In this document: piece after piece, positions 16,572 through 25,304 of the stretch
Numbering within the stretch: position 1 is the stretch's first letter
Layout: each line of letters begins with the position of its first letter
Source of the DNA: Clostridia bacterium
Lineage (GTDB): Bacteria > Bacillota > Clostridia > Christensenellales > Aristaeellaceae
Direction: 5' to 3'
Assembly: GCA_017429265.1 (NCBI GenBank)
Contig: JAFRPG010000028.1
Coordinates: forward strand, 1-64,000
DNA length: 64,000 nucleotides
The notes under the pieces: model-generated
What the model was told of the DNA's origin: nothing
The model's input: the letters and a program-made list of their open reading frames with translations, nothing else
The model's database searches: none
Program-made: the position numbers and the translations under genes

Positions 16572-16672
16572 GCCGGGAGCGTGTGCCGCCGGATTCCGGA
16601 CAGGGCAAAACCGCCGGTTTGATCCGGCGGATTGCACGCGTCCGGCTGATGGATCCGACACACGCTCCCGGC
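16572..16672 (-). other. Long structured hairpin downstream of the coiled-coil gene
   Basis: A 14-bp perfect stem (16572-16585 with 16659-16672) continues inward through GGAT/ATCC and CCGGAC (16596-16601) with GTCCGG (16640-16645). It encloses a second hairpin CCGCCGG (16611-16617)/CCGGCGG (16624-16630). On the minus strand it begins 26 bases after a stop codon and is followed by CTTGTGTTTT, so it may be an elaborate terminator. Its two-part fold is larger than a usual terminator and could be a small structured RNA. Together with repeat copy 1 it fills the 626-base gap after the cotH-type gene. Confidence 0.6.
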
Positions 16673-16697
16673 CTTGCTGCCCGGGATCTGCGGAGGC

Positions 16698-17381
16698 TCA
16701 GCGCATGCTGTTCAGGTTCTCGCGCTCCTGATGCACTTCCTGCACGAGGCTGCCGACGTACTGCTCGCCCTTGGAGAGCATATCGTCCAGATAGGCGAAG
16801 GTCTTCTGGCGAAGCTGCGTCATCTGGTGATTCGTCTCCTCGGTCAGCTCCTTGGCGGCCATCTGAGCCCGCTGATAGACGCTCTCGGCGGAGATGCGGT
16901 GGTTCGCCTCAGCCTCGGCATCCTCGACGATCTTCTGAGCCTGGCGGCGTCCGTCATCCACGATGGCCTGGGCCTGCGCCTGGGCCTGCTGATTGATCTG
17001 CTCCCCGAGCTTCTCGCCGTTGCGGCGGATCTGCTCCGCCTCGGCCTGAGCCTGGCGGATCTGCTCCTGAGCCGCCTCGTAGGCGCGCTTGGCCTCGGCG
17101 GCGATGCGCTCGGCCTCGGCCTTGGCGGCGGAGACGGCGGCGGCGGCCTCCTCCTTCGCCCGGGTGATAATATCGTTCTCCTTCGAGACGATGGTGTCCG
17201 CGTGCTTGAAGGCATCGGGCAGCTGCTGAGAGAGCTCGGCCAGCTTCTCAACCGTCTCGCGGCGATTGATCTGGCACATCTCGCCCCGGAACAGCGACTT
17301 GGTCGCGCCGGTCACGCTGTCGGTCAGTTCACGCAGGATCGCCAGACTCTGCTGTACATTCTTTCCGCCTTCGACTGCCAT
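16698..17381 (-). CDS. Coiled-coil protein downstream of coaD
   Basis: A 227-residue soluble protein with no transmembrane segment. Residues about 60-180 are a long alanine-, glutamate- and glutamine-rich coiled coil (AEAERIAAEAKRAYEAAQEQ and similar). The sequence before it (NVQQSLAILRELTDSVTGA) and after it is better defined. Proteins of this look next to coaD in Clostridia are often labelled as ATPase or V-type subunit H-like on composition alone; that label is not supported here. GGAGGG precedes the ATG at 17381, 17 bases after the coaD stop. A role in the cell envelope or division is only a guess. Confidence 0.75.
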   Translation of the reverse strand: MAVEGGKNVQQSLAILRELTDSVTGATKSLFRGEMCQINRRETVEKLAELSQQLPDAFKHADTIVSKENDIITRAKEEAAAAVSAAKAEAERIAAEAKRAYEAAQEQIRQAQAEAEQIRRNGEKLGEQINQQAQAQAQAIVDDGRRQAQKIVEDAEAEANHRISAESVYQRAQMAAKELTEETNHQMTQLRQKTFAYLDDMLSKGEQYVGSLVQEVHQERENLNSMR

Positions 17382-17398
17382 GGTACATCCCTCCGTAT

Positions 17399-17890
17399 TC
17401 ATGATCTATGCTTCAAGTGTTCGGCCACTTGGGTCACAATGCAATCCGGCACAAAGCTGTGCCAGTCCGCTCCGAAGAGCGCCATCTCCCGCACAGCGGA
17501 GGAGCTCACGTGGGTGTGCTCCGGCCGGCTCATCAGGAAGACCGTCTCGATGTCCGGGCAGATCGTCCGGTTGATCTGGGCCAGCCGCCATTCCGCGTCG
17601 AAATCGGCCGTGCTCCGGAGTCCGCGCAGGATGGCGGAGGCGCCGCTGTCCGCCGCGAAGGCAACGGTCAGGCCCTCATAGCGTGCGACCATCACATTGG
17701 GCAGGTCCCGCGTGCATCGTCTCAGCATCTCCTCCCGCGCTTCGGGCGGGACGGCACCGCGCTTGTCGGGGTTGTGCGCCACGGCCACGATCAGCCGGTC
17801 GCAGAGCCCGGCCGCGCGCCGGATCAGGTCCAGATGCCCGACGGTCGGCGGATCGAAGCTGCCCGGGAAGACCCAGATACGCTCCTTCAA
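17399..17890 (-). CDS. coaD: Phosphopantetheine adenylyltransferase
   Basis: A 163-residue enzyme joining 4'-phosphopantetheine and ATP to dephospho-CoA in coenzyme A synthesis. FPGSFDPPTVGHLDLIRRAA holds the nucleotidyltransferase TxGH-type motif (here TVGH), followed by AILRGLRSTADFDAEWRLAQ and the ATP-binding SSSAVREMALFGAD. Length is standard. The start is TTG at 17890, which overlaps the stop of rsmD (TTGA), with AAAGGAGG ten bases upstream. rsmD-coaD is a classic Bacillota pair. Confidence 0.96.
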   Translation of the reverse strand: MKERIWVFPGSFDPPTVGHLDLIRRAAGLCDRLIVAVAHNPDKRGAVPPEAREEMLRRCTRDLPNVMVARYEGLTVAFAADSGASAILRGLRSTADFDAEWRLAQINRTICPDIETVFLMSRPEHTHVSSSAVREMALFGADWHSFVPDCIVTQVAEHLKHRS

Positions 17891-18447
17891 GCCTCCTCAG
17901 CCTCCTTTGCCCGCCGGTAGAAGGTCATGCCGGCATAGCCCCACCGCCGGGTGTCCGTCGCCTCCAGCCCTTCGCAGACCGTGTAGGGACGGCCGGCCTC
18001 GTGCTCGGTGACGACCAGGGCGTCCTCCGCCATCAGCGGCAGCAGGGCGCCTGTCACGTCCCGCAGGTCGCCGACGGCGTAGGGCGGGTCGAGAAAGATC
18101 AGGTCAAACTTCCGGCCCTCACCGGTCAGGCGGACGCACGCGCTAAGCGCGTCGGTCAGCAGGATCCGCGTCCGGTCCGCGTAGCCGAGGCGCTCGGCGT
18201 TGAGCCGCTCCACCCGGTGGGCTTCCCGGTCGCGGTCCACGAGAATGGCCTCCGCGGCTCCCCGGCTCAGGGCTTCAAGGGACAGGGCGCCGCTGCCGGA
18301 GAAGAGGTCCAGCACACGGGCCCCGGGCACGCTGCGCGCGATGATGTTGAACAGGTTTTCGCGCACCCGGTCGAGGGTCGGACGGGTGTCGCGGCCCTTC
18401 GGGGCGTCGATCTGCCGGGAGCGGGCTTCCCCCGCGATGATCCGCAT
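17887..18447 (-). CDS. rsmD: 16S rRNA (guanine(966)-N2)-methyltransferase
   Basis: A 186-residue SAM-dependent methyltransferase. It opens MRIIAGEARSRQIDAPKG, then DTRPTLDRVRENLFNII, the SAM-binding VLDLFSGSGALSLEALSRGA, and the catalytic DLIFLDPPYA (motif IV DPPY). It modifies one guanine of 16S rRNA in the 30S subunit. The ATG at 18447 overlaps almost directly with the previous stop; an upstream in-frame ATG falls inside the preceding gene and does not match the family. coaD overlaps its 3' end. Confidence 0.95.
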   Translation of the reverse strand: MRIIAGEARSRQIDAPKGRDTRPTLDRVRENLFNIIARSVPGARVLDLFSGSGALSLEALSRGAAEAILVDRDREAHRVERLNAERLGYADRTRILLTDALSACVRLTGEGRKFDLIFLDPPYAVGDLRDVTGALLPLMAEDALVVTEHEAGRPYTVCEGLEATDTRRWGYAGMTFYRRAKEAEEA

Positions 18448-18448
18448 C

Positions 18449-19240
18449 TCAGTTGAGCTGATTGGGCCGGCGCTGCGCCTGCCTGCGGCGACGTTCACGC
18501 TGCTCCTTGCGGCGGCGCTTGTTCTCGCCCTCGCTGACGGCGATGTGCACGCGCGTGCGGATCGAGGGACCCAGGAGGTATCCGACCGCGTAGCTGAAGG
18601 CTGGCAGCAGGACGAACAGCGGGGACAGGCGGTCGATCAGGAGGATCGCGTCGAAGTTCTCGCCGCCCGCGATGCCCACGAAGGGCATGACCAGCGCGCG
18701 CACGACCACCCGGAGGATATCCGCAAAGCCGGCGGGGACGGTCTGGGTGTAGACGGTCAGGGGCTCCAGCACGTCGGGTCGGGAGGCCATGTCGCTGACC
18801 CAGTTGGGCAGGACGCCCGGCGAGAAGGTCTGGCGCCTGGCCAGGATCGCGTGGATCACGGCGGGGATCAGGAAAGGCAGGGATCCGATGACCGCGTTCG
18901 CCAGGCCCTTCAGCGGGTGCCAGCAGAGGCGGCGCTCCGCGTCGGGGACCTCCTTGCCGGCATTGACCCGGTTCCAGGCGGTCTCGCCGAGGGCCACGGC
19001 ATCCGCGCCGCGGTTCTGTCCGCTGTAAAAGCCGATGCAGTAGTAGATCAGCAGCTCGGACACGCAGAACAGGACGCGCAGCCAGGCCGCGCCGAGCGAC
19101 ACAAAGGTCGCGGTGAGCACCAGGTTGAGAAAGGCCATGATCGCCAGCCCGCCGAAAAAGGACAGGGCGGTGCGGAGCGTCTTGCCGTCGGTGATGCCGC
19201 CCCGCAGGAATGGCTTTGCGGCCTGCTTTGGCTGGGCCAT
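18449..19240 (-). CDS. Hypothetical integral membrane protein
   Basis: A 263-residue protein I cannot assign to a family. It has about five hydrophobic segments (around residues 26-46, 50-70, 113-137, 178-196 and 205-228) and a very basic C-terminal tail (NKRRRKEQRERRRRQAQRR) likely to face the cytoplasm or bind nucleic acid or ribosomes. It sits between the formyl-THF ligase and rsmD genes, with stops and starts nearly touching, so it belongs to the same operon. Confidence 0.8.
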   Translation of the reverse strand: MAQPKQAAKPFLRGGITDGKTLRTALSFFGGLAIMAFLNLVLTATFVSLGAAWLRVLFCVSELLIYYCIGFYSGQNRGADAVALGETAWNRVNAGKEVPDAERRLCWHPLKGLANAVIGSLPFLIPAVIHAILARRQTFSPGVLPNWVSDMASRPDVLEPLTVYTQTVPAGFADILRVVVRALVMPFVGIAGGENFDAILLIDRLSPLFVLLPAFSYAVGYLLGPSIRTRVHIAVSEGENKRRRKEQRERRRRQAQRRPNQLN

Positions 19241-19246
19241 GGGAGG

Positions 19247-19846
19247 TCACGCTCCTCTCTCGTCATCGGTATGGATGCAGATCAGGATGCCGTCCGGGGT
19301 CGCGAGGCGGTCCAGGCGCTCATCCAGCGGCCCGGCGGGCACGCGGTCCAGCACCTGGCCGGGCAGGGCGATGCCCATGCGGCAGCCGGTATAGCGGTGA
19401 AGGGCGATCCATCTGTCGTAGCAGCCGGCCCCCTTGCCGAGGCGGCGCCCATTCCTGTCCGCCGCAATGAGCGGCAGGAGCATCAGACCGATCTCCCGTG
19501 GGTCGGGTTCGGGATTCTCCGAAGGCGGAGCCGGGATGCCGTACGCGTCCGGCCGCAGCTCTTCCATGGAGCGTACCTCGCGCAGGACCATGCGCGGCTG
19601 CGGCTCCCGGAGCGTCGCGGGCAGCACCAGCCGTCCGGTGCGCAGGGCCTCGCGCAGCAGCGGGGTGATGTCGGCCTCCTCCGGCAGCGGCACATAGGCG
19701 GCGATCCGCCGGGCGCGCCGCCACGCGTCACAGGCCATGACATGGGCGCACAGGGCTTCGCTGAGGCGTCTCCGTTCGTCCGCCGGCAGGACCGCATGCC
19801 GTATCTGCCGGCGCAGGGCCCGCTTCTCCGCGGTCAGGTCGCTCAC
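19247..19846 (-). CDS. 5-formyltetrahydrofolate cyclo-ligase
   Basis: A 199-residue enzyme converting 5-formyl-THF to 5,10-methenyl-THF with ATP. The N-terminal KRALRRQIRHAV is the basic start typical of the family. YVPLPEEADITPLL, LPLIAADRNGRRLGKGAGCYDR (phosphate-binding GxGxGxYDR-like loop) and the C-terminal DERLDRLATPDGIL follow. It starts with GTG at 19846, overlapping the stop of alr, so translation is coupled. The gene is often called ygfA or fthC. Confidence 0.93.
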   Translation of the reverse strand: MSDLTAEKRALRRQIRHAVLPADERRRLSEALCAHVMACDAWRRARRIAAYVPLPEEADITPLLREALRTGRLVLPATLREPQPRMVLREVRSMEELRPDAYGIPAPPSENPEPDPREIGLMLLPLIAADRNGRRLGKGAGCYDRWIALHRYTGCRMGIALPGQVLDRVPAGPLDERLDRLATPDGILICIHTDDERGA

Positions 19847-20940
19847 GGTGTTTCTCCGGTCCAGTGCCTGCCGACGCGCGCGGTGGCGGCCAGCAGGACC
19901 TCATAGCTGATGGTGCCGGACCAGGCGGCCAGCTCCTCCGCGCCGATGCGGGCGTCGCCGTCCTGCCCCAGCAGGGTCACCGTGTCCCCAGCGGCGGCCT
20001 CCGGCACCTCGGTGACGTCGAGCATCATCTGGTCCATGCAGATCCGTCCGATGACCGGAACGCTGTGCCCGCGGATCAGGGCCCGGGCCTTTCCGGAAGC
20101 CGAGCGGTGGTAACCGTCGCCGTAGCCGCAGGCCACGGTGGCGACCCGCGTCTCCCGCTCCGCGCGCCAGGTGCAGCCGTAGCTGACCGGCTCACCGGCG
20201 GCCACGGTCTTGACGTAGGTGACCGGAGCGATCCAGCGCATGGCGGGGCGCAGCGGAACGTCCGTCGGGACGGGGGGATAGCCGTAGAGGGAGATGCCCA
20301 TGCGCACCAGGTCGAAGGCGGCCTCGGGCATCAGGCGGTGGATCGCGGCGGAGTTGGCGCAGTGGCGGAGGATGCCCTCCGGCAGGAGCCCGCTCAGCGC
20401 GATGAAGCGCCGCAGCTGCGTCCGGGTGAAGGCCATTTCGTCCCCGTCCGCGTCGGCAAAGTGGGTGAAACAGCCGGTCAGACGCACATCGGGACAGCTC
20501 TCCAGCGCGTCCAGGACGGCCCGGACCTCCCCCTCGTCGCGCGCGCCGATGCGGCCCATGCCGGTATCGAGCTTGAGGTGGCAGTCGACGGGACCGCCGG
20601 ATGCCGCGGCCCAGCGGATATGCTCCGGCGTGCAGACGGTGAGGGTCAGGCCGTACCGGGCGGCAAGGCGGCAGTCGGCGGGTGTGGCGGCGCCGAGGAT
20701 CAGGACCGGCGCGACGATCCCGGCCTCGCGCAGCTGCACGCCCTCGCGGCCGTGCGCCACGGCGAGCCAGGAAGCACCGGCTTCCAGCGCGGCCCGGGAC
20801 ACCTGCACCGCGCCGTGGCCGTAGGCGTCCGCCTTGACCACGGCCATCAGGCCGGTCCGCGCGGGCACCAGCCCCCGCAGCGTCCGCACATTGTCGCGGA
20901 TGGCCGACAGGTCGATCCACCGCGAGTTCTCCACCGCCAT
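19843..20940 (-). CDS. alr: Alanine racemase
   Basis: A 365-residue PLP enzyme interconverting L- and D-alanine for peptidoglycan. The PLP lysine is in VVKADAYGHGAVQVSRAA. LDTGMGRIGARDEGE, HFADADGDE and the catalytic tyrosine region VSYGCTWRAERETRVATVACGYGDG are all present, as is RICMDQMMLDVTE. The ATG at 20940 is used; AAGGA directly abuts it, so the GTG two codons later (spacing six) may be the true start. It heads a six-gene minus-strand operon ending with the coiled-coil protein. Confidence 0.96.
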   Translation of the reverse strand: MAVENSRWIDLSAIRDNVRTLRGLVPARTGLMAVVKADAYGHGAVQVSRAALEAGASWLAVAHGREGVQLREAGIVAPVLILGAATPADCRLAARYGLTLTVCTPEHIRWAAASGGPVDCHLKLDTGMGRIGARDEGEVRAVLDALESCPDVRLTGCFTHFADADGDEMAFTRTQLRRFIALSGLLPEGILRHCANSAAIHRLMPEAAFDLVRMGISLYGYPPVPTDVPLRPAMRWIAPVTYVKTVAAGEPVSYGCTWRAERETRVATVACGYGDGYHRSASGKARALIRGHSVPVIGRICMDQMMLDVTEVPEAAAGDTVTLLGQDGDARIGAEELAAWSGTISYEVLLAATARVGRHWTGETP

Positions 20941-20972
20941 TCCTTCACTTCGCCTCGCTCTCATTCCAAAGA

Positions 20973-21001
20973 ATTATAGCATAAACCGCCGGTCATGAAA
21001 A
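20973..21001 (-). promoter_or_regulatory. Promoter of the alr operon
   Basis: On the minus strand TATAAT (20973-20978) lies 17 bases from a weaker TTTTCA (20996-21001). The surrounding 100 bases are AT-rich. Confidence 0.65.
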
Positions 21002-21043
21002 CGGTTTTGTAAAAAACGTAAACAAATCGTAAAAGTTCACCCG

Positions 21044-23212
21044 TCACAGCGCGCGCAGGGTCAGGCTCACCGAGGCCGCGTCGCCGCCCGGGAGGGCCAC
21101 GCAGAGGCCGGAACGCATCAGCTCGTCGCCGCCGCAGGTCTCGCCGGTCTCCTCCACCGTGTAGATCAGGGCCGGGTCAAGGCCGCGCAGGCGCAGCATG
21201 GGGGCGTCGGTGTCGGGCTGGGCCAGGTCGCGGGTGAACATCAGCACGGCCTCGCGCCGGTCCTCCGAGACCGTGATCCACGCCGTGTCGTGGCCCTCGA
21301 AGGGGCTCAGCAGGCGGTGGAAGCGGCCGTAGAGCAGGGTCTGCCGCAGGGTTTTCACCCGGGCGATGACAGCCTTCACCTCTTCGATCTCGCTCTCCGG
21401 GAGCTTGTTCAGGTCGAGCTCGAAGCCGAAGCAGCCGCTCATGGCCACGTTGGCGCGGGCGCGGATCGGCGTGATCCGCCCGGTCTGGTGGTTCGGCACG
21501 GCGCTGACATGGCTGCCCATCGAGAAGGGCGGGAACACCAGCGAGGTACCCCACTGGATGCGGCAGCGGCAGAGGGCGTCGGTGTTGTCGGAACACCAGG
21601 TCTGGGGCATGTAGTACAGCATGCCCAGGTCGAAGCGTCCGCCGCCGGAGGAGCAGGACTCGAACAGCACGTCCGGGAAGTCCGCCTGCAGCCTTTCGAG
21701 CACGCCGTACAGGCCGAGCATGTAGCGGTGCGGCAGTTCGCGCATCCGCTCCGGCGGAAGCTGCAGCGAGCCCACGTTGGAGAAGTTGCGGTTCATGTCC
21801 CATTTCACATAGTCGATGGGGTTCTCGCGCAGGACATCGGCTACGGCGCTGTATACAAAGTCCTGCACGTCCGCACGGCTCAGATCGAGGATCAGCTGGT
21901 TCCGGCCCTCGATCGGCGTGCGGCCGCGGATCTGCATGGCGTACTCCGGATGCGTGCGGTACAGATCGCTGTCCGGGGAGATCATCTCCGGCTCGAACCA
22001 CAGGCCGAACTTCAGCCCGAGACCGTGCACCTTCTCCGCCAGAGAGCGCAGACCGTTGGGGAGCTTCCGCCTGTCCACGACCCAGTCGCCGAGGGAGGAG
22101 TTGTCCGAGTCGCGGTGGCCGAACCACCCGTCGTCGAGGACGAAGAGCTCCACGCCTACCTCCGCGGCCTTGCGCGCGATGGTCAGCAGCTTCTCCTCGT
22201 CGAAGCCGAAGTAGGTGGCCTCCCAGTTGTTGAGCAGGATGGGCCGCGGCGCATGGGCGAACTTCCCGCGGACGATGTGCTCCGCGCAGAGGCAGTGAAA
22301 CTGCGCGCTCATGCCGTCAAAGCCGTCTTCGCTCCAGGTGAGGACAGCCTCGGGCGCGGTGAAGGCCTCGCCGGGCTGCAGCAGCCACGTGAAGTGCCGG
22401 TCGTTGAGGCCGAGCATGAGCCGCGCGGCGTGCCGGCTGCCGACCTCGACCCCGGCGTAAAAGCTGCCGGAGTACACCAGTGCCGCCGCGAGGACCTCGC
22501 CGGAGGCCTCGGTCGTTCCGGGCCGGGCCAGGGCCGCAAAGGGTGAGGCCAGCAGGGAGGAGGCTCCGCGGATGCTGGATACACTCATCTCCCCGGGCGT
22601 CAGCTTCCGACGGATCACGTCGCGCTCACGGGCCCAGTCGCCGGAGAGGGTGATCAGATCGTAATCGCAGTCGGGCAGGTCCAGGCAGAGGCTGGCGGCG
22701 CGCTCGAGGGTCAGCGGCTGACCGCCGCGGTTCTCGAACAGCGCGCTGCGGGCAATGATGTCGCAGTTGTCGAAGATCGCATACAGCAGGGTGACATCCA
22801 GGCCCAGCAGTTCATCCCGCAGCTTCAGCCGGAGGGTCTTCGCGTTTCCGCCGAAGGAGGCGGGCAGGCCCTCCAGCCCATACTTCCCGTCCGCAATCTC
22901 CGCGGAGACGAAGCGCAGGTCGCAGGAGGCCGTTCCGTCCGCCGCCCGGACGATGAGGGCACCCTCGCGCATCTCGCCCAGCCCGTAGGCCGGGTACTCC
23001 TGCGGTACATGGTTCAGTGCGCAGTTCTGCAGACTGAGCGATCCGTCCTCCGGGAGGCCCCAGCGGCGCAGCACCGAGGCCGCGCTGAAGGCCTCGACGC
23101 GCTTTCCGAAGTACAGGTGCGCAGCGATCCCGCCCTCCAGGATTCCGATGACATAGCTGATGCGGTCGTTGCGGAGGTGGATCTGCTTTTCGGTGATGAT
23201 GATGTCGGGCAT
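21044..23212 (-). CDS. Alpha-galactosidase, glycoside hydrolase family 36
   Basis: A 722-residue enzyme that removes terminal alpha-galactose from raffinose-type sugars and galactomannans. The N-terminal beta-sandwich leads into a TIM barrel with LDDGWFGHRDSDNSSLGDWV, KFGLWFEPEMI, the nucleophile Asp in DYVKWDMNRNF, ESCSSGGGRFD, and the acid/base Asp in SDNTDALCRCRIQWG. Length and motif order fit GH36. There is no signal peptide, so it works on imported sugars. It follows a DUF3800 gene on the same strand after 79 bases. A galactose transporter is not in the window. Confidence 0.95.
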   Translation of the reverse strand: MPDIIITEKQIHLRNDRISYVIGILEGGIAAHLYFGKRVEAFSAASVLRRWGLPEDGSLSLQNCALNHVPQEYPAYGLGEMREGALIVRAADGTASCDLRFVSAEIADGKYGLEGLPASFGGNAKTLRLKLRDELLGLDVTLLYAIFDNCDIIARSALFENRGGQPLTLERAASLCLDLPDCDYDLITLSGDWARERDVIRRKLTPGEMSVSSIRGASSLLASPFAALARPGTTEASGEVLAAALVYSGSFYAGVEVGSRHAARLMLGLNDRHFTWLLQPGEAFTAPEAVLTWSEDGFDGMSAQFHCLCAEHIVRGKFAHAPRPILLNNWEATYFGFDEEKLLTIARKAAEVGVELFVLDDGWFGHRDSDNSSLGDWVVDRRKLPNGLRSLAEKVHGLGLKFGLWFEPEMISPDSDLYRTHPEYAMQIRGRTPIEGRNQLILDLSRADVQDFVYSAVADVLRENPIDYVKWDMNRNFSNVGSLQLPPERMRELPHRYMLGLYGVLERLQADFPDVLFESCSSGGGRFDLGMLYYMPQTWCSDNTDALCRCRIQWGTSLVFPPFSMGSHVSAVPNHQTGRITPIRARANVAMSGCFGFELDLNKLPESEIEEVKAVIARVKTLRQTLLYGRFHRLLSPFEGHDTAWITVSEDRREAVLMFTRDLAQPDTDAPMLRLRGLDPALIYTVEETGETCGGDELMRSGLCVALPGGDAASVSLTLRAL

Positions 23213-23291
23213 GGCGTCGTCTTCCTTTCCTGCCCGGGTCTTCCCCGGACTCTGCTCTTTCCTTATGTTTCGTTGTCCCGGTTTTCGCGGA

Positions 23292-23972
23292 TCACAGCCT
23301 CTTCTGTTGGATCCATTTCAGGTAGTTCCTTCTGAAATCCCGAATGCCGCCGAAGAATTCGGTTTCTGACTTAGTGAATGCTTTGTCTTCTGCTTTGCCA
23401 GCCAGCAGTTCCATCGTGCAGACCAGGTCAGCGACCTGAAGCAGACGGCAATCCACAGGGAGTACTTTCTGAAAATTCACATTGGGCAGATGGGAACTGA
23501 ATACAGCCGATATGATTCGCGTAAGGTTGACCTGACCGTTGTCATAGTAAATGGTCACGCGGTCAAATCTGCCAAAGAAAGCCTTGTGCTCATCGATCCA
23601 GCCGCCCAGTTCCCTTCCGATGCGGGCTGCGAGCGCAATGCTGTCGCCGCATTCCCGCTTGTTCACCTTGATGCATGAGTATCGTACAGGCAGGCGGCGG
23701 ACAAAATGAAACAAGGAGCCGAACAGCGATCTGCGTGCTTCCATCAGATCGTATGCGTATTCCGATTCACGTCTGATCAGAGGGCCTGTATGGACAGCGT
23801 GCCGCTTATACCCAAGATATTCCAGATGACGGTCAAAGTCAAGGATATTCTGCCGGATATCGACGGATCGGTCATGCAGAACCAGTGCCACAAGGTAGAT
23901 GGGGGCATGCGGTTCAAACGGACCGAAATCACCCGATTCATCAATGAATACGGAGATATCCTTTTCGGCCAT
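23292..23972 (-). CDS. DUF3800 domain protein
   Basis: A 226-residue protein with the DUF3800 hallmark VFIDESGDFG at the N-terminus and the later LLQVADLVC motif. These acidic positions suggest an RNase H-like metal-binding fold; members are often found near mobile and defence genes. The activity is unknown. The ATG at 23972 has GGAGGG seven bases before it. Base composition is nearer 50% GC, lower than the neighbours. It has its own strong promoter at 24071-24099 and stands between two sugar-metabolism units, which suggests insertion. Confidence 0.85.
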   Translation of the reverse strand: MAEKDISVFIDESGDFGPFEPHAPIYLVALVLHDRSVDIRQNILDFDRHLEYLGYKRHAVHTGPLIRRESEYAYDLMEARRSLFGSLFHFVRRLPVRYSCIKVNKRECGDSIALAARIGRELGGWIDEHKAFFGRFDRVTIYYDNGQVNLTRIISAVFSSHLPNVNFQKVLPVDCRLLQVADLVCTMELLAGKAEDKAFTKSETEFFGGIRDFRRNYLKWIQQKRL

Positions 23973-23998
23973 CGTACAGCCCTCCATATACGAAAGAT

Positions 23999-24017
23999 GG
24001 CGGGGAAATTCCCCGCC
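23999..24017. promoter_or_regulatory. Perfect GC palindrome ahead of the DUF3800 gene
   Basis: GGCGGGGAAATTCCCCGCC is a perfect inverted repeat between the promoter and the DUF3800 start. It could be a repressor operator or an mRNA hairpin; no T-run follows, so it is not a terminator. Confidence 0.4.
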
Positions 24018-24070
24018 GCTCGGTGGACCAGGGTCTTACGACCAGCCCGTGATCATCTCTGATCACTTTC

Positions 24071-24099
24071 ATTGTATTCTCGAGCAGCCGTTTTGTCAA
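24071..24099 (-). promoter_or_regulatory. Promoter of the DUF3800 gene
   Basis: On the minus strand TTGACA (24094-24099) and TACAAT (24071-24076) are 17 bases apart, a near-consensus vegetative promoter. Confidence 0.8.
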
Positions 24100-24113
24100 G
24101 TGGTTTGCGGCCC

Positions 24114-25292
24114 TCACCACCGCACCTGCCACCGCTCCGAGTACTCGCCCTTCACGTCGTGGGCATCCAGGCCCACGGCCCTGCCTTCCGCCGCGCCCTT
24201 CTCGCGGAGCAATCGGTCGAAGTGCTCCTCGTCGAAGGGGATCGGGACCTCGGCTCCGTCCGTCCAGGCGGAAAGGTAGGCCGCGTTGGAGATGGCCAGT
24301 TCGTTCAGGCCGTCCGCGCCGGGAGAGAGCAGGGGATCACCGTGCAGCAGATGGTTCGCGAAGTTCTGCAGGATCCCCCGGTGGGCGGTCTCCTCGCCCT
24401 CGGGGAGGATCGTTTCCTCTTCGCAGGGGATGTGCGCGAAGCTCTCCTTCGAGGCAAAGCGCACCTCGTCCTCACCCCGGGCAAGCCGCCACAGCTTCAT
24501 CGTCCCGTTTTCCAGCACCAGCTTGCCGCGGGTGCCGCTGATCTCCAGGCGGTTGGTGCCCGGGTACTCGCCGGTGGAGGTGATGAAGAGCCCCGTCGCG
24601 CCGTTGGCATAGCGGGCGAAGAGCGTCGCGTCGTCCTCCACGGCGATGCGATGGTAGCGGGCGACGTCGCACTGGGCGCGGATCGACACCGGCATGCCGC
24701 AGATCCACTGCCAGAGGTCGAGGTTGTGCGGGGCCTGGTTCAGCAGGACGCCGCCGCCCTCCCCGGCCCAGGTGGCGCGCCAGGCGGAGGACTCGTAGTA
24801 GGCCTGCGTGCGGTACCAGTTCGTGATGATCCACACGCTGCGCTTGAGCTCGCCGAGGGCGCCGGTCCGCACCAGCTCCCGCGCTTTCTGAAAGAGCGGG
24901 TTCGTGCGCTGATTGAGCATGATGGCATAGGTCTTCCCGGTCTCCTGTGCGGCCTTCACGGCCCCCCGCGCGCGGATCACGCTGATGTCCGCGGGCTTCT
25001 CGGAGAGCACGTGCAGCCCCGCCCGCATCGCTTCCGCAGCGATCTCGCTGTGGAGCGGATGCGGGGGCGCGACCAGCACCGCGTCGGCACAGCCCGAAGC
25101 GATCAGCTCCCGCCAGTCCGAAAAGCGCGGCACGTCCGGAAAGGTTTCTTTGCACCAGTTCAGCCGGGATTCCTGAATGTCACACAGGCCGGAGAGGACC
25201 AGCCCCTCCACCTTGCCTTCGCCCACGCACTTCGCATGCGCGCTGCCCATATTGCCCACGCCGATGACGGCGAGGCGGATGCTGTCGGCCAT
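24114..25292 (-). CDS. Gfo/Idh/MocA family oxidoreductase (second of tandem pair)
   Basis: A 392-residue NAD(P)-dependent sugar dehydrogenase-type protein. The Rossmann motif is AVIGVGNMGSAHA, the conserved catalytic-lysine region is HVLSEKPADIS, and the substrate region is GGGVLLNQAPHNLDLWQW. It shares long stretches with the next gene upstream (for example RATWAGEGGGVLLNQ and VEDDAT...FITSTGE...GTNR), so the two arose by duplication. It is the last gene of a four-gene operon with two isomerase/epimerase-type proteins. The sugar oxidised is unknown; 3-keto-sugar chemistry is plausible. Confidence 0.92.
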   Translation of the reverse strand: MADSIRLAVIGVGNMGSAHAKCVGEGKVEGLVLSGLCDIQESRLNWCKETFPDVPRFSDWRELIASGCADAVLVAPPHPLHSEIAAEAMRAGLHVLSEKPADISVIRARGAVKAAQETGKTYAIMLNQRTNPLFQKARELVRTGALGELKRSVWIITNWYRTQAYYESSAWRATWAGEGGGVLLNQAPHNLDLWQWICGMPVSIRAQCDVARYHRIAVEDDATLFARYANGATGLFITSTGEYPGTNRLEISGTRGKLVLENGTMKLWRLARGEDEVRFASKESFAHIPCEEETILPEGEETAHRGILQNFANHLLHGDPLLSPGADGLNELAISNAAYLSAWTDGAEVPIPFDEEHFDRLLREKGAAEGRAVGLDAHDVKGEYSERWQVRW

Positions 25293-25304
25293 GCTTCTTC
25301 TCCT

